Shown here: positions 24,511 through 33,889 of the stretch, one piece after another
Layout of the letters: each line of letters begins with the position of its first letter
Numbering within the stretch: position 1 is the stretch's first letter
Origin: Alphaproteobacteria bacterium
Lineage (GTDB): Bacteria; Pseudomonadota; Alphaproteobacteria; Rhodospirillales; WMHbin7
Length of the DNA: 64,000 bases
NCBI GenBank assembly: GCA_015232335.1
Contig: JADFZV010000002.1
Span: 46,123-110,122 of the forward strand
Direction of reading: 5' to 3'
Notes under the pieces: generated by a model
Told to the model about the DNA's origin: nothing
Database searches by the model: none
Seen by the model: only the letters and a program-made list of their open reading frames with translations
Translations under genes and position numbers: made by a program

Positions 24511-25824
24511 TTACAATCCTTTTGGCTGGCCCACCACGATCACGATCAGTTTTTCGGGGGCCATCAGGCGTTTGGCGACTCGGCGGACGTCGCCTAGGGT
24601 GACCTGTTCCACCAGGGCGTTGCGCTTTTCCAGATAGTCGAGCCCCAGCCGGTCCGACTGCACGGCCACCAGAAGGCCTGCTATATTGGGGCTGGAATCG
24701 AAGCGCAGCGGGAAGGAGCCGGTCAGAAAGGTCTTGGCGTCGGCCAGTTCCTTGGCCGAGACGCCCTTGCCCTGCATGCGGGCCAGTTCCCGGCGGATCA
24801 GAGAGAGGGATTGGGCAACCTTGGCATTCTCGGTGGCGACCCCGCCCAGCCAGAGGCCGCCATGGTCGAAGGGGTAGAAATAGCTGTAGACCGAATAGGC
24901 CAGCCCGCGCTTCTCGCGCACCTCGACGGTGAGGCGCGACGAGAATCCGCCGCCGCCCAGGATATAGTTCATGACATAGGCGGCAAACCAGTCGGGATCG
25001 TCGCGTTTGATTCCCTGAAAGGCGAACTGGACCACGCTTTGCGGAATCGGGCGCTTGATCACCAGGGGCTTGATGCCGGGCTGGGGAGTGCCGACATCCG
25101 CCTGGGGCAAGGGTTTTGTGTTTGATCGGGCGGGCAGGGGGGCGAAGGTGGAATCAAGCAGGCGTGACAATTCCTGGGGTGTGATGTCGCCCACCACGCC
25201 GATGATCAGATTATCGCGCCCCAGGCGCCCAAGCGCCGCTCTTAGATCACTCTCGGTAATGGCCCGCACGGTTTCCGGCGTTCCCTCGTTCTCGCGCCCA
25301 TAGGCGTGATCAGGCAGGGAGGCGGCGAACAGGGCCTTTGAGGCTATGGAGGCGGGCTCTTCAGAAGATTGGGCCAGGCCGGCTTCGATCTGACCCTTGA
25401 CGCGCAAGACGGCTTCGGGCTCGAAATGGGGCTGGCTCAAGGCCAGACGCAGCATCTCGAAGGCCTGTTCGCGGTTGCGCGACAGCGTGGTCAGGTGGCC
25501 CTGCACCATGTCGGCGCCTGAGGAAAAAGACAGCTTGATCGAGAGGTCTTCAAGTCTGCGCTGGAAGGCTTGGGAATCGTAAGGCCCCGCTCCCTCGTCG
25601 AGCAGGCCCGCCATCAGGCGTCCCAGTCCTAGCTTGGCCGCGGGATCGTGGGCCGAGCCGCTGTCGCGCCAGGCGACTTCCAGGCTCATGATCGGATTGG
25701 CGTGATCTTGAATAAGCCAAGCTTCGAAACCGCCCGGCGTGATCACCCGTTCGGGCGTTACGGCCAGGGCCGGGCGAAAGCTTGCGGCAAAAAGAAGAAG
25801 GGCAAGGCAGATCAGCCGCTTCAT
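24511..25824 (-). CDS. M16-family peptidase-like protein, inactive partner
   Basis: A 437-aa periplasmic protein with a signal peptide (residues 1-21, ending Ala-Leu-Ala). It has the two-half fold of M16 peptidases, with an Arg-Gly-Leu-Ala-Tyr-Ser-Val-Tyr segment near 305-312. At the place where active members have His-x-x-Glu-His it reads Leu-Gly-Arg-Leu-Met-Ala-Gly-Leu-Leu-Asp-Glu-Gly, so zinc ligands are missing. The start overlaps the stop of the active M16 gene by 4 bases, so the two probably form a heterodimer like other alphaproteobacterial M16 pairs, with this subunit helping substrate binding. Confidence 0.9.
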   Translation of the reverse strand: MKRLICLALLLFAASFRPALAVTPERVITPGGFEAWLIQDHANPIMSLEVAWRDSGSAHDPAAKLGLGRLMAGLLDEGAGPYDSQAFQRRLEDLSIKLSFSSGADMVQGHLTTLSRNREQAFEMLRLALSQPHFEPEAVLRVKGQIEAGLAQSSEEPASIASKALFAASLPDHAYGRENEGTPETVRAITESDLRAALGRLGRDNLIIGVVGDITPQELSRLLDSTFAPLPARSNTKPLPQADVGTPQPGIKPLVIKRPIPQSVVQFAFQGIKRDDPDWFAAYVMNYILGGGGFSSRLTVEVREKRGLAYSVYSYFYPFDHGGLWLGGVATENAKVAQSLSLIRRELARMQGKGVSAKELADAKTFLTGSFPLRFDSSPNIAGLLVAVQSDRLGLDYLEKRNALVEQVTLGDVRRVAKRLMAPEKLIVIVVGQPKGL

Positions 25825-27161
25825 GGCTTGGTCTCGCTTAGCAACAGCCCCAAGACAGCGTTCTTTTCGACCAGAACGGATTTGATCGCGGCGTTGACCT
25901 CGTCTGCCGTTACGGCGCCGATGCGCTCGGGCCAGGATTCGATATCGTCGATGCTCTGACCGGTGCCGAGGGCGCGTCCCAGCGCATAGGAGCCGGTGGA
26001 GAGCGAATCCCTGGCATAGACGGCGCCGTCGATCAGGCGGGTCTTGGCGCGCGCCACTTCCTGCTCGCTAACGCCTTCGGCCAGCAGGTGGGCGATTTGG
26101 GCCTCCAGGGCGGCTTCCAGGCGATCCATCGATACCCCCGGATTGGGCGAGGCGTAAAAGCCGAATTCCGACCAGTCGAAGCTTTCGGCGTTGTAGGAGG
26201 CTCCGGCGCTGGCGGCCAGCTTGCTTTTGACTACCAGGGATTCGTAAAGACGTGATGTCGCACCCCCGCTGAGAATCATTTCCAGCACCTCAAGCGCATG
26301 CGACTGCTTGAGGGCATCGAGGCGGCGCGAAGGTGCCCGGTATTCCTTGAGGAACAAAGGCTGGCGCACCGCCATGTCCCGCAATTCCACCCGCTTGGGA
26401 CCTTTCAGGGGCGGTTCGTCAGGGCGCTTGCGATCCCGCACATCGCGAGCGGGCAGGGGGCCGTAATATGTTTCAGAAAGTCGCCTGACCTCGGCCAATG
26501 TCACGTCGCCCGCCACGATCAGAATGGCGTTATTGGGGGCGTACCATGTTCTGTAGAAGGCCTGAAGATCGGCAGGCTTGATGGCGCGGATATCCGCTTC
26601 CCAGCCGATTACCGGGTTGCGGTATGGATGGCGCTCGTACTGGGCGGCCCCCATCTTCTCGCGCAGACGCGCCGCCGGATCGTTGTCGGTGCGCGAGCGG
26701 CGCTCTTCCAGCACCACCTTGCGTTCGGTCTCGATCAGCTTGGGATCGAGAACCAAATTCGCCATGCGGTCGGCTTCCATCTTCATTACCAGTTCCAGCC
26801 GACTTGCCGCGATGTTCTGGTAATAGGCCGTGAAATCGGAGCCGGTGAAGGCGTTGTCGCGCCCGCCATTTCGGGCCACGATTTTCGAGAACAGTCCGGG
26901 GCCAACCGAATTGGTACCCTTGAACATCAGATGTTCCAAGAGATGCGGCATGCCGGAAAGGCCCCAGGGCGCGTCGGCGTCGCCCACCTTGTACCAGACC
27001 ATGTGGCTGACGATGGGCGAGCGGTGGTTTTCGATCACCACCACCTGAAGCCCGTTGGCAAGCGTGAAGCTTTGCGGATTGAAGACGGCTGCATGGCTAA
27101 CCAGCGGCGTCAGCAGAAGACCAAGAATCAGAAACAGGCGCGGTATCATGGTCATGCCCAT
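25821..27161 (-). CDS. M16-family zinc peptidase, active subunit
   Basis: A 446-aa periplasmic metallopeptidase. The signal peptide covers about residues 1-24 (ends Ser-His-Ala). The zinc motif His-Leu-Leu-Glu-His lies in Gly-Met-Pro-His-Leu-Leu-Glu-His-Leu-Met-Phe-Lys-Gly-Thr near residue 70, and the distal Glu appears in Glu-Glu-Arg-Arg-Ser-Arg about 80 residues later. Cleaves peptides in a clamshell chamber. In-frame ATG codons at 27161, 27155 and 27149 leave the exact start uncertain. It lies 35 bases after the DUF3035 gene. Confidence 0.93.
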   Translation of the reverse strand: MGMTMIPRLFLILGLLLTPLVSHAAVFNPQSFTLANGLQVVVIENHRSPIVSHMVWYKVGDADAPWGLSGMPHLLEHLMFKGTNSVGPGLFSKIVARNGGRDNAFTGSDFTAYYQNIAASRLELVMKMEADRMANLVLDPKLIETERKVVLEERRSRTDNDPAARLREKMGAAQYERHPYRNPVIGWEADIRAIKPADLQAFYRTWYAPNNAILIVAGDVTLAEVRRLSETYYGPLPARDVRDRKRPDEPPLKGPKRVELRDMAVRQPLFLKEYRAPSRRLDALKQSHALEVLEMILSGGATSRLYESLVVKSKLAASAGASYNAESFDWSEFGFYASPNPGVSMDRLEAALEAQIAHLLAEGVSEQEVARAKTRLIDGAVYARDSLSTGSYALGRALGTGQSIDDIESWPERIGAVTADEVNAAIKSVLVEKNAVLGLLLSETKP

Positions 27162-27196
27162 ATGGGCAGGGGGCTAGGCGAAACCAAGGGGTGGCG

Positions 27197-27778
27197 TCAG
27201 TCCCAGATGCCTTCGAATATGGCCTTGTGCTTGCGTTGGATGCTGGGAGTGTCACCCTCGCCGATATCCTTGCCAAGCGCCTGATTTTCGCGAAGCCGCT
27301 TGTTCTCCTTGGTGGGGTCAAGCGCTTCGGTATATTCGGCAGGCTTGCCCCAGAACATGATCTTGTCGGTCAGGGGCCTGTCGGCTTCGGCCAGCTTGGT
27401 GCTTTCCTCGTTGACGATGCGCCGGATATTGGGGGCGATCTCGTCAGCGCCAGCCTGTTTCAGCACGGTCATCTCGCCCTGGGTGCGGGCACCCTTGAGC
27501 AGGGGCTGGGTCGCCTTCAACTGGGTGCGTCCTCCCAGAATGGCCTGACGAGCCTGTTCGCTGGTCGAGCCTTCCTGCGGGCGCGCCGTTCCCGGCTGCG
27601 GCGGGCGCAGCGAATAATCGGGCGGCAGGCTTAAAGGTGCCCGGTTGACGACGGCGAATTCATCGGGCGGACTTTTGTCCAAACCGATCTGGCGGCGTGC
27701 CTCGCCACATCCGGCGACGGCCAGAACAAGACCGGCGGCCAGGAAAAAACGGGCACAAGAGGAGCGTTGGTTCATCAT
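27197..27778 (-). CDS. DUF3035 lipoprotein, BamF-like
   Basis: A 193-aa lipoprotein: hydrophobic signal then lipobox Val-Ala-Gly-Cys with Cys24. Directly after comes the family signature Asp-Lys-Ser-Pro-Pro-Asp-Glu-Phe-Ala-Val-Val-Asn-Arg-Ala-Pro-Leu-Ser-Leu-Pro-Pro. In alphaproteobacteria this motif belongs to DUF3035/BamF-type components associated with the outer-membrane beta-barrel assembly machine; a BAM role here is inferred. The start overlaps the lspA stop by 4 bases, which fits, as LspA would process this very protein. Confidence 0.85.
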   Translation of the reverse strand: MMNQRSSCARFFLAAGLVLAVAGCGEARRQIGLDKSPPDEFAVVNRAPLSLPPDYSLRPPQPGTARPQEGSTSEQARQAILGGRTQLKATQPLLKGARTQGEMTVLKQAGADEIAPNIRRIVNEESTKLAEADRPLTDKIMFWGKPAEYTEALDPTKENKRLRENQALGKDIGEGDTPSIQRKHKAIFEGIWD

Positions 27779-28272
27779 GGTCCCCCTGTTTTAGGCGATT
27801 CCTTGCCTCTAAACAAGGCATCCCAGATCAGCATGACGGCGCCTATGGAAATTCCCGAATCTGCAAGGTTGAAGGCGGGCCAGTAAAATTCACCTAAATG
27901 GAAGTAGAGGAAGTCGGCCACGGCGCCAAAGCGTATCCGGTCGATGACGTTGCCGACAGCACCGCCGATGATCAGGCCAAGGCTTGAGGGAATCCACCAA
28001 CCCTCTGATTTCCTAAGCCAATTGACCAGAAACCCTGAGATGATCAAGGCCAGGGCAGAGAGAAGCGGGGCGTTCCACGAGGAGTCCTGGTTCAGCATGC
28101 CAAAGCTGACCCCCTTGTTCCAGGCCATGACGATATCCAGGAACGGCCCCATCGGGATGAGGCTGGGCGGGTTCATCACAAGCTCGATGATCAGCCATTT
28201 GCTGATCTGGTCAAAAACCAGGACCAGGGCGGCAATGCCAAGACCGAGGCGCAAAGGCGGGCGCAGCTTCAT
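27775..28272 (-). CDS. lspA: Lipoprotein signal peptidase (signal peptidase II)
   Basis: Inner-membrane aspartyl protease that cuts lipoprotein signal peptides before the lipidated Cys. The ATG at 28272 overlaps the ileS stop (ATGA) and gives 165 aa, normal for the family; an extension of 28 codons lies inside ileS. Four hydrophobic segments are visible. The catalytic Asp residues lie in Gly-Asn-Val-Ile-Asp-Arg and Phe-Asn-Leu-Ala-Asp-Ser. The conserved ileS-lspA order supports the call. Confidence 0.97.
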   Translation of the reverse strand: MKLRPPLRLGLGIAALVLVFDQISKWLIIELVMNPPSLIPMGPFLDIVMAWNKGVSFGMLNQDSSWNAPLLSALALIISGFLVNWLRKSEGWWIPSSLGLIIGGAVGNVIDRIRFGAVADFLYFHLGEFYWPAFNLADSGISIGAVMLIWDALFRGKESPKTGGP

Positions 28273-31091
28273 CCCAGGCGGTCCACCACATCGGCGCAGC
28301 GGGGGCAGACGCCACCTTCGGGCACATCGGGCAGTACCTTCCAGCAGCGCTGGCATTTCTTGCCTTCGGCTGCCTGGGGCACTACGCCCACGCCCGGCAG
28401 GTCGGGAAGGGTGAAGGCGTCCTCGGGAACCTCGGCCACCAGGGTGCGCAGACCCGAGGTGATGGACAGTTCAGCCATATCCAGGCCCTGAACGGCAGGA
28501 GCCAGTTCTGGCGTCACATATAAAGTTGGCGCCGCCTGAAGGCTGGAGCCGATGCGCTTGGCGGCGCGCTCCTGCTCAAGGGCTCCGGTCAGAACGCGCC
28601 TGACATTGCGCACATCTTCCCAGCGCTTGGCCAGCGCCTCGTTCTGCCAGACATGGGGAATGTCGGGGAAGGTGCGCAGATGCACGCTTTCCATTTCGCC
28701 CGGATGGCGCGACAACCAAGCCTCTTCGGCTGTGAAGCAGATGAAGGGGGCCAGCCAGGCGGTCAGGCAATCATACAGGGTTTCCATCACCGTGCGGCAG
28801 GCCCGGCGCTTGGCGTCCTTCGGATGATCGCAATAAAGCGAATCCTTGCGGATATCGAAATAGAAGGCCGACAGATCGACTGTGCAGAAGTTATGTAGTT
28901 CGGTGAACAGCGGATGAAAGGTGAAATCATTGCAGGCTTGGCGCACCAGTCTGTCCATTTCAAAGATGCGGTGCAGAACCCAGCGTTCAAGCTCGGGCAT
29001 GGCGCTGTGTTCGACGCGCTCGGCCGGGGTGAAGCCATCGAGGGCGCCCAGCAGATAGCGCAGGGTGTTTCTCAGCCTGCGATAGACATCGACCTGCTGC
29101 TTCAAAATCTCAGGCCCGACGCGCAGGTCGAGCGAGGTGTCCGACGAGGCCACCCACAAACGCAGAATGTCCGCCCCAGATTGCGCCACGACGTCTTGCG
29201 GCGCCACGACATTGCCCAGGCTCTTGCTCATCTTGCGGCCCTGCTCGTCCAGCACGAAGCCGTGGGTCAGCACGGCATCGTAAGGTGCCCTTCCCCTGGT
29301 GCCGCAGGCCTCCAGCAGCGAGGAGTGGAACCAGCCCCGATGCTGGTCCGAGCCTTCCAGATACAGCGAAGCGGGCCACTGCAAATCCCAGGGTCCGTTC
29401 TCGCAGACGAAGGCGTGGGTGCTTCCAGAATCGAACCAGACATCCAGGATGTCATCGACGCGCTCATAGTCCTGGGCATCGTAATCGGGCGCCAGAAAGC
29501 GTTCGGGCGGCGAGGCAAACCAAGCATCCGAGCCCTCGGCCTTGAAGGCCTCGACGATACGCTTCATGACGCGCTCGTCCTTCAACAGCTCGCCGGTTTT
29601 CTTGTTCGTGAAGACGGCGATGGGCACACCCCAGGCGCGTTGGCGCGAAACGCACCAGTCGGGCCGCTGCTCGACCATGGCGCCGATGCGGTTGCGCCCG
29701 GCGTCGGGCACGAAGCGCGTCGCGTCGATGGCGCCGAGCGCCTTCTTGCGCAGATCGTTCTTCTCCATCGAGATGAACCATTGCGGCGTGGTGCGAAAGA
29801 TCAGGGGTGCTTTCGAGCGCCAGGAATGGGGATAGGAATGCACCAGCTTGCCATGGGCCAACAGCGCACCCGCCTTCTGCATGGCCTCGATCACCGGCCC
29901 ATGCGCTTTGAAGACATGCTGGCCCGCGAACATGGGCACATGCGCACGGTAGGTGCCGTCGTCACCCACGGTTTCCGGCACCTCGACACCATGCGCACGG
30001 CCCAGATGCCAGTCATCCTCGCCATGGCCGGGTGCGATATGCACGAAGCCCGTGCCCTGGTCGGTGGTGACGAAATCGCCGGGCAGGAGTGGGACGTCGA
30101 ACTCATAACCCTGACCGCGCCAGGGATGGGCGCAGACTGTTGGCGGCGAGTTGCTGTAATCGTGAGTGCCAAAATTAAGACCGCTAAAATGGTGAAGAAT
30201 CCTATGCTCAGTTATCTTTGCGTCTGCACAAACCTGAGCGAGAAGATCGGTTGCAACAACAATTCTATCCTCAACCTTGGCAAGGCTGCCTTCCCCAATG
30301 GCTGTCACCTCGATTAGGGCATAGGCGATGTTGAATCCATAGGCGATGGCGCGGTTGCCGGGCATGGTCCAGGGCGTGGTCGTCCAGATGACGATGGATG
30401 CCCCTTCCAGTTCTTTGATATCTGTTCTGACAATTGGAAATTTGACCCAGATCGTATGGCTGGTATGGTCGTGATATTCGACTTCGGCCTCGGCCAGGGC
30501 CGTCTTTTCGACCACACTCCACAGGACCGGCTTGGCCCCCTTGTACAGCCCGCCATTCAGCACGAATTTCCAGATTTCACCGGCAATGGCGGCTTCGGCA
30601 TCGAAGCTCATGGTGGAATAGGGATGGTCCCAGTCGCCCTCGACGCCCAGGCGCTTGAATTCTTCCCGCTGCACCTCCAGCCAATGGGCTGCGAAGCGGC
30701 GGCATTCGTCGCGAAAGGCGACGATGGGCACCTGATCCTTGTCCTTGCCCGCTTCTCGGTATTTCTCTTCGATCTTCCATTCGATGGGCAGGCCGTGGCA
30801 ATCCCAGCCCGGCACATAATTGGCGTCCTTGCCCATCATCTGCTGGCCGCGATTGATGATGTCTTTCAGGATTTTGTTAAGCGCGTGGCCGATATGCAGA
30901 TGCCCATTGGCATAGGGGGGGCCATCATGCAGCACGAATTTTTCGCGCCCCTTCGATGTTTCGCGCAAGCGTCGGAACAGGCCCATGGCCTGCCAGCGGG
31001 CCAAATGCTTTGGCTCGTTCTCGGGCAGGCCGGCCTTCATCGGAAAGTCGGTCTTGGGCAGAAAGACGGTGCTTTTGTAATCAACGGTCAT
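28269..31091 (-). CDS. ileS: Isoleucyl-tRNA synthetase
   Basis: Charges tRNA-Ile with isoleucine. The 940-aa class I enzyme shows the HIGH motif as His-Leu-His-Ile-Gly-His-Ala near residue 66, an editing domain in the middle, and KMSKS as Lys-Met-Ser-Lys-Ser-Leu-Gly-Asn near 620. A C-terminal zinc-binding segment has Cys-Gln-Arg-Cys and Cys-Pro-Arg-Cys. It starts 4 bases after the ribF stop and overlaps lspA by 4 bases. Confidence 0.98.
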   Translation of the reverse strand: MTVDYKSTVFLPKTDFPMKAGLPENEPKHLARWQAMGLFRRLRETSKGREKFVLHDGPPYANGHLHIGHALNKILKDIINRGQQMMGKDANYVPGWDCHGLPIEWKIEEKYREAGKDKDQVPIVAFRDECRRFAAHWLEVQREEFKRLGVEGDWDHPYSTMSFDAEAAIAGEIWKFVLNGGLYKGAKPVLWSVVEKTALAEAEVEYHDHTSHTIWVKFPIVRTDIKELEGASIVIWTTTPWTMPGNRAIAYGFNIAYALIEVTAIGEGSLAKVEDRIVVATDLLAQVCADAKITEHRILHHFSGLNFGTHDYSNSPPTVCAHPWRGQGYEFDVPLLPGDFVTTDQGTGFVHIAPGHGEDDWHLGRAHGVEVPETVGDDGTYRAHVPMFAGQHVFKAHGPVIEAMQKAGALLAHGKLVHSYPHSWRSKAPLIFRTTPQWFISMEKNDLRKKALGAIDATRFVPDAGRNRIGAMVEQRPDWCVSRQRAWGVPIAVFTNKKTGELLKDERVMKRIVEAFKAEGSDAWFASPPERFLAPDYDAQDYERVDDILDVWFDSGSTHAFVCENGPWDLQWPASLYLEGSDQHRGWFHSSLLEACGTRGRAPYDAVLTHGFVLDEQGRKMSKSLGNVVAPQDVVAQSGADILRLWVASSDTSLDLRVGPEILKQQVDVYRRLRNTLRYLLGALDGFTPAERVEHSAMPELERWVLHRIFEMDRLVRQACNDFTFHPLFTELHNFCTVDLSAFYFDIRKDSLYCDHPKDAKRRACRTVMETLYDCLTAWLAPFICFTAEEAWLSRHPGEMESVHLRTFPDIPHVWQNEALAKRWEDVRNVRRVLTGALEQERAAKRIGSSLQAAPTLYVTPELAPAVQGLDMAELSITSGLRTLVAEVPEDAFTLPDLPGVGVVPQAAEGKKCQRCWKVLPDVPEGGVCPRCADVVDRLG

Positions 31092-31095
31092 GGTC

Positions 31096-32079
31096 TTACC
31101 TTAAGGACTGGGGCGGCGCCGGTCTAGGCGGCATATCGGGGATGTTCGCCAGAATCTGCCTAGCCGCTTGGGCATCCTGGGCGATCTGGTTTTTTAGGGT
31201 GTCGATGTCGGCAAAGCGCATCTCGGGGCGCAGATAATCGATCAGACGCACACGCAGATGGCGTCCATACAGGTCTTCTTGATAGTCGAACAGATGGACT
31301 TCGAAGACCAGTTCGCCGTCGCTGGCGATGGTGGGGCGCTTGCCGAAATTGGCAACGCCCTTCTGCCAGTGGGTGGCGTCGCCCATGTCGATACCCGCCC
31401 TGACGGCATAAACGCCGGGCGCCGGGGACAGAATGCCCGTCAGTTTCAAGTTGGCCGTGGGATAGCCGATTTTGCCGCCCTTGGCCTGACCGTGTTCAAC
31501 CCGGCCTTCCAACTCCCACCAATGGCCCAGGATGGCGGCGGCCTCGGCGGGACGTCCGCTGGACAGGGCGGCCCTGACGGCGGTCGAGGAATAAAGCCCG
31601 GCCTCGCCGGTCACCGGTTGCACACTGGTCACGGCGAAACCCTGTTTTGCCCCCATCTTCTGCAAAAGGGCGACATCGCCCTGGCGCTTGCTTCCGAATT
31701 GGAAATCATAGCCCACGACGACATGACTGGCCCCCAGCCCGGCGACCAGAATGTCGCTGACGAACTGCTGGGGTGAGAGATTGGCGAAATCGCGATCGAA
31801 ATGCTGAACATAGAGAAAATCGACGCCCAGGGCCTCGATCAGCCGGGCCTTGATGCGCAGGGGGGTCAGGCGGAAGGGTTCGCCCAAAGGGTTGAAGACC
31901 TCGCGCGGATAGGGCTCGAAGGTCATCACGGCCAGGGGCACCCCTGAGGCCTGGGCCAAACCGCAGGCCGCCCCGATCACCGCCTGATGGCCCCGGTGTA
32001 CGCCGTCGAAATTGCCGATGGCCACCACGGCGCCCAGGGCGTCGGCGGGAATATCGGCGGTATGGCGAAACAAGCGCAT
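31096..32079 (-). CDS. ribF: Bifunctional riboflavin kinase / FAD synthetase
   Basis: Phosphorylates riboflavin to FMN and adenylates FMN to FAD. The start at 32079 (327 aa) gives the usual beginning Met-Arg-Leu-Phe-Arg-His; a frame open 22 codons further upstream to 32145 is less typical. The N-terminal FAD synthetase half has Gly-Asn-Phe-Asp-Gly-Val-His-Arg-Gly-His and the Ser-Ser-Thr-Ala-Val-Arg segment. The C-terminal kinase half has Gly-Tyr-Pro-Thr-Ala-Asn and a Glu in Phe-Glu-Val-His-Leu-Phe-Asp. First gene of the long minus-strand operon. Confidence 0.95.
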   Translation of the reverse strand: MRLFRHTADIPADALGAVVAIGNFDGVHRGHQAVIGAACGLAQASGVPLAVMTFEPYPREVFNPLGEPFRLTPLRIKARLIEALGVDFLYVQHFDRDFANLSPQQFVSDILVAGLGASHVVVGYDFQFGSKRQGDVALLQKMGAKQGFAVTSVQPVTGEAGLYSSTAVRAALSSGRPAEAAAILGHWWELEGRVEHGQAKGGKIGYPTANLKLTGILSPAPGVYAVRAGIDMGDATHWQKGVANFGKRPTIASDGELVFEVHLFDYQEDLYGRHLRVRLIDYLRPEMRFADIDTLKNQIAQDAQAARQILANIPDMPPRPAPPQSLR

Positions 32080-32171
32080 CGCTGGGGCTGGCCTTTGGGA
32101 AAAACGGGAAAGCGAAGGGTTAACCGATGCCAGCCCACGGCGCAACGGATTTGGTAATGTTTTTCCTTAAA

Positions 32172-32615
32172 CTACCCCCGTTTGGGGATGAAGACCTCGG
32201 CTTCGCCGTCGATGACCACGGTTTCACCGCAATGGCAGGTGGTTTTCAGCTTCAGGCGGCGCTTTTCAGGGTTCAACTCGGTCACCTCGGCCCGGGCGAT
32301 CACGGTATCTCCGATCTTCACCGGAGCCTTGAAGCGCAAGGACTGGCTGACATAGATGCAGCCCGGGCCGGGCAGCTTGGTGCCGATGACGGTGGAGATG
32401 AAGCTGGCCGAGAGCATGCCGTGGGCGATGCGGGTCTTGAACATGGTGGGACGCGCAAACTCCTCGTTCAGATGGACGGGGTTGGTGTCGCCTGAGACGG
32501 CGGCAAAGGTCAGGATATCGGCCTCGGTCACGGTTTTGCCGAAAATGGCCGTCTGGCCCAGCTTGATCTCGTCGAAATCGAGGCCTTGAAGCTGGCTTAG
32601 GTCGATAACGCTCAT
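32172..32615 (-). CDS. MaoC-like (R)-specific enoyl-CoA hydratase
   Basis: A 147-aa hot-dog-fold hydratase. The catalytic pair lies in Gly-Asp-Thr-Asn-Pro-Val-His (Asp43 and His48), the hydratase-2 motif, followed by Arg-Ile-Ala-His-Gly-Met. Known relatives (PhaJ) feed (R)-3-hydroxyacyl-CoA to polyhydroxyalkanoate synthesis; other MaoC proteins act in different acyl-CoA routes. The specific pathway cannot be read from the neighbours (ribF and cobB, same strand). Confidence 0.9.
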   Translation of the reverse strand: MSVIDLSQLQGLDFDEIKLGQTAIFGKTVTEADILTFAAVSGDTNPVHLNEEFARPTMFKTRIAHGMLSASFISTVIGTKLPGPGCIYVSQSLRFKAPVKIGDTVIARAEVTELNPEKRRLKLKTTCHCGETVVIDGEAEVFIPKRG

Positions 32616-32640
32616 GGTGCGGTCCTTATTTTGGGTTCAG

Positions 32641-33348
32641 TTAGAAGGATGATAGCAGACGGGCGACGAAATCGGGCACGATTTGGCTGGCCGGGCCGTG
32701 AATCCGCTCTTGAAAATGCGAACTGCCCTCCGAGGGTTCGAGATTCAGCTCAACCGTGTGGGCGCGGTCCCAGCGCTTGACCTCTGCCACGAAACCGGCC
32801 GCCGGATAGACATTCCCCGAGGTGCCGATGGACACGAACAGCTCGCATTGGGCCAGTTCCTCGTAAATGCGGTCCATCATCAGGGGCATTTCACCGAACC
32901 AGACCACATGGGGGCGAAGCCCTCCTTCGCGGGCGCAGGCCGGGCAGGGGGTGAAAAGCTCGATATCGCCCTGCCAGGTCAGGACTGAGCCGCACATGTC
33001 GCAGCGGATTTTCAGCATTTCGCCGTGCATGTGAATGAGATTGGTCGAGCCCGCGCGCTCGTGCAGATCGTCGATATTCTGGGTGACGATCAAGACCCGC
33101 CCTGCGTTTTGGCGTTCCAGATGGGCCAGCGCCTCATGGGCCGGATTGGGCTTGATGGCGGGGTCTTGCAACTGGCGCCGCCTGGCATTGTAGAAGTCGT
33201 GGACCAGTTGGGGATTGGCCCTGAATCCTTCTGGTGTCGCCACATCCTCAAGACGCACCTTCGACCAGATGCCGTCCGTGTCTCGGAAGGTATCAAGCCC
33301 CGATTCCTTCGAGATGCCGGCTCCGGTCAGGATGACGATGCGTTTCAT
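32641..33348 (-). CDS. cobB: Sir2-family NAD-dependent protein deacylase
   Basis: Removes acyl groups from protein lysines using NAD. The 235-aa protein shows Gly-Ala-Gly-Ile-Ser at 9-13 and Thr-Gln-Asn-Ile-Asp at 89-93. The catalytic His is in His-Met-His-Gly near 108, and four zinc Cys lie in Cys-Asp-Met-Cys and Cys-Pro-Ala-Cys. Tyr53 and Arg56 form the Tyr-x-x-Arg pair of class III sirtuins, which points to desuccinylase/demalonylase besides deacetylase activity. It is divergent from the phosphatase gene, with 49 bases between. Confidence 0.94.
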   Translation of the reverse strand: MKRIVILTGAGISKESGLDTFRDTDGIWSKVRLEDVATPEGFRANPQLVHDFYNARRRQLQDPAIKPNPAHEALAHLERQNAGRVLIVTQNIDDLHERAGSTNLIHMHGEMLKIRCDMCGSVLTWQGDIELFTPCPACAREGGLRPHVVWFGEMPLMMDRIYEELAQCELFVSIGTSGNVYPAAGFVAEVKRWDRAHTVELNLEPSEGSSHFQERIHGPASQIVPDFVARLLSSF

Positions 33349-33397
33349 GATGCTGCATGATATCGTCCCCCCGGTTCATGGGAAATGGAAAGAAATC

Positions 33398-33889
33398 ATG
33401 CGGTCCAATTTCGATTACGCCGTTCTGTTCGTTTGCACGGGCAATATCTGCCGCTCGCCCACCGCCGACGGGGTGTTTCGCCGTTTGGTCGCCGAGGCCG
33501 GGCTTGATGGTCGAATTCGCATCGATTCTGCGGGCGTGTCGGGCTGGCATGCCGGAGAACCCCCAGACCTGCGCACACAGGAAGCTGCCCGGGGCCGGGG
33601 CTATGATCTGTCGGGCCTCAGGGCCAGGGCGGTCGAACCCAGCGATTTCAACGATTTCGATCTTCTTCTGGCCATGGATAGCGGGCATGAAGAAACGCTG
33701 AAGCGCCAGGCCCCCAACGGCACCCGCGAGCGTATCCGCCTGTTCATGAGCTTTGCCCCAGAGATGGGGGCCAGGGATGTGCCCGACCCCTATTACGGCG
33801 GGGCTGACGGTTTTACGCATGTGCTCGATCTGATCGAGGCGGCGTGCCGGGGGCTTTTGCGCCATGTCCGGGCTGAACTCAAGGCTTGA
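33398..33889 (+). CDS. Low-molecular-weight protein-tyrosine phosphatase
   Basis: 163 aa from the ATG at 33398, behind GGAAATGGAAAG; the frame extends upstream into cobB but the protein family starts here. The P-loop Cys-Thr-Gly-Asn-Ile-Cys-Arg-Ser has Cys13 as nucleophile and Arg19 as phosphate-binder. The general acid Asp is in Val-Pro-Asp-Pro-Tyr-Tyr-Gly-Gly. Such enzymes dephosphorylate protein tyrosines or arginines, often affecting exopolysaccharide control; the substrate here is unknown. It overlaps the next gene by 26 bases. Confidence 0.94.
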   Translation: MRSNFDYAVLFVCTGNICRSPTADGVFRRLVAEAGLDGRIRIDSAGVSGWHAGEPPDLRTQEAARGRGYDLSGLRARAVEPSDFNDFDLLLAMDSGHEETLKRQAPNGTRERIRLFMSFAPEMGARDVPDPYYGGADGFTHVLDLIEAACRGLLRHVRAELKA

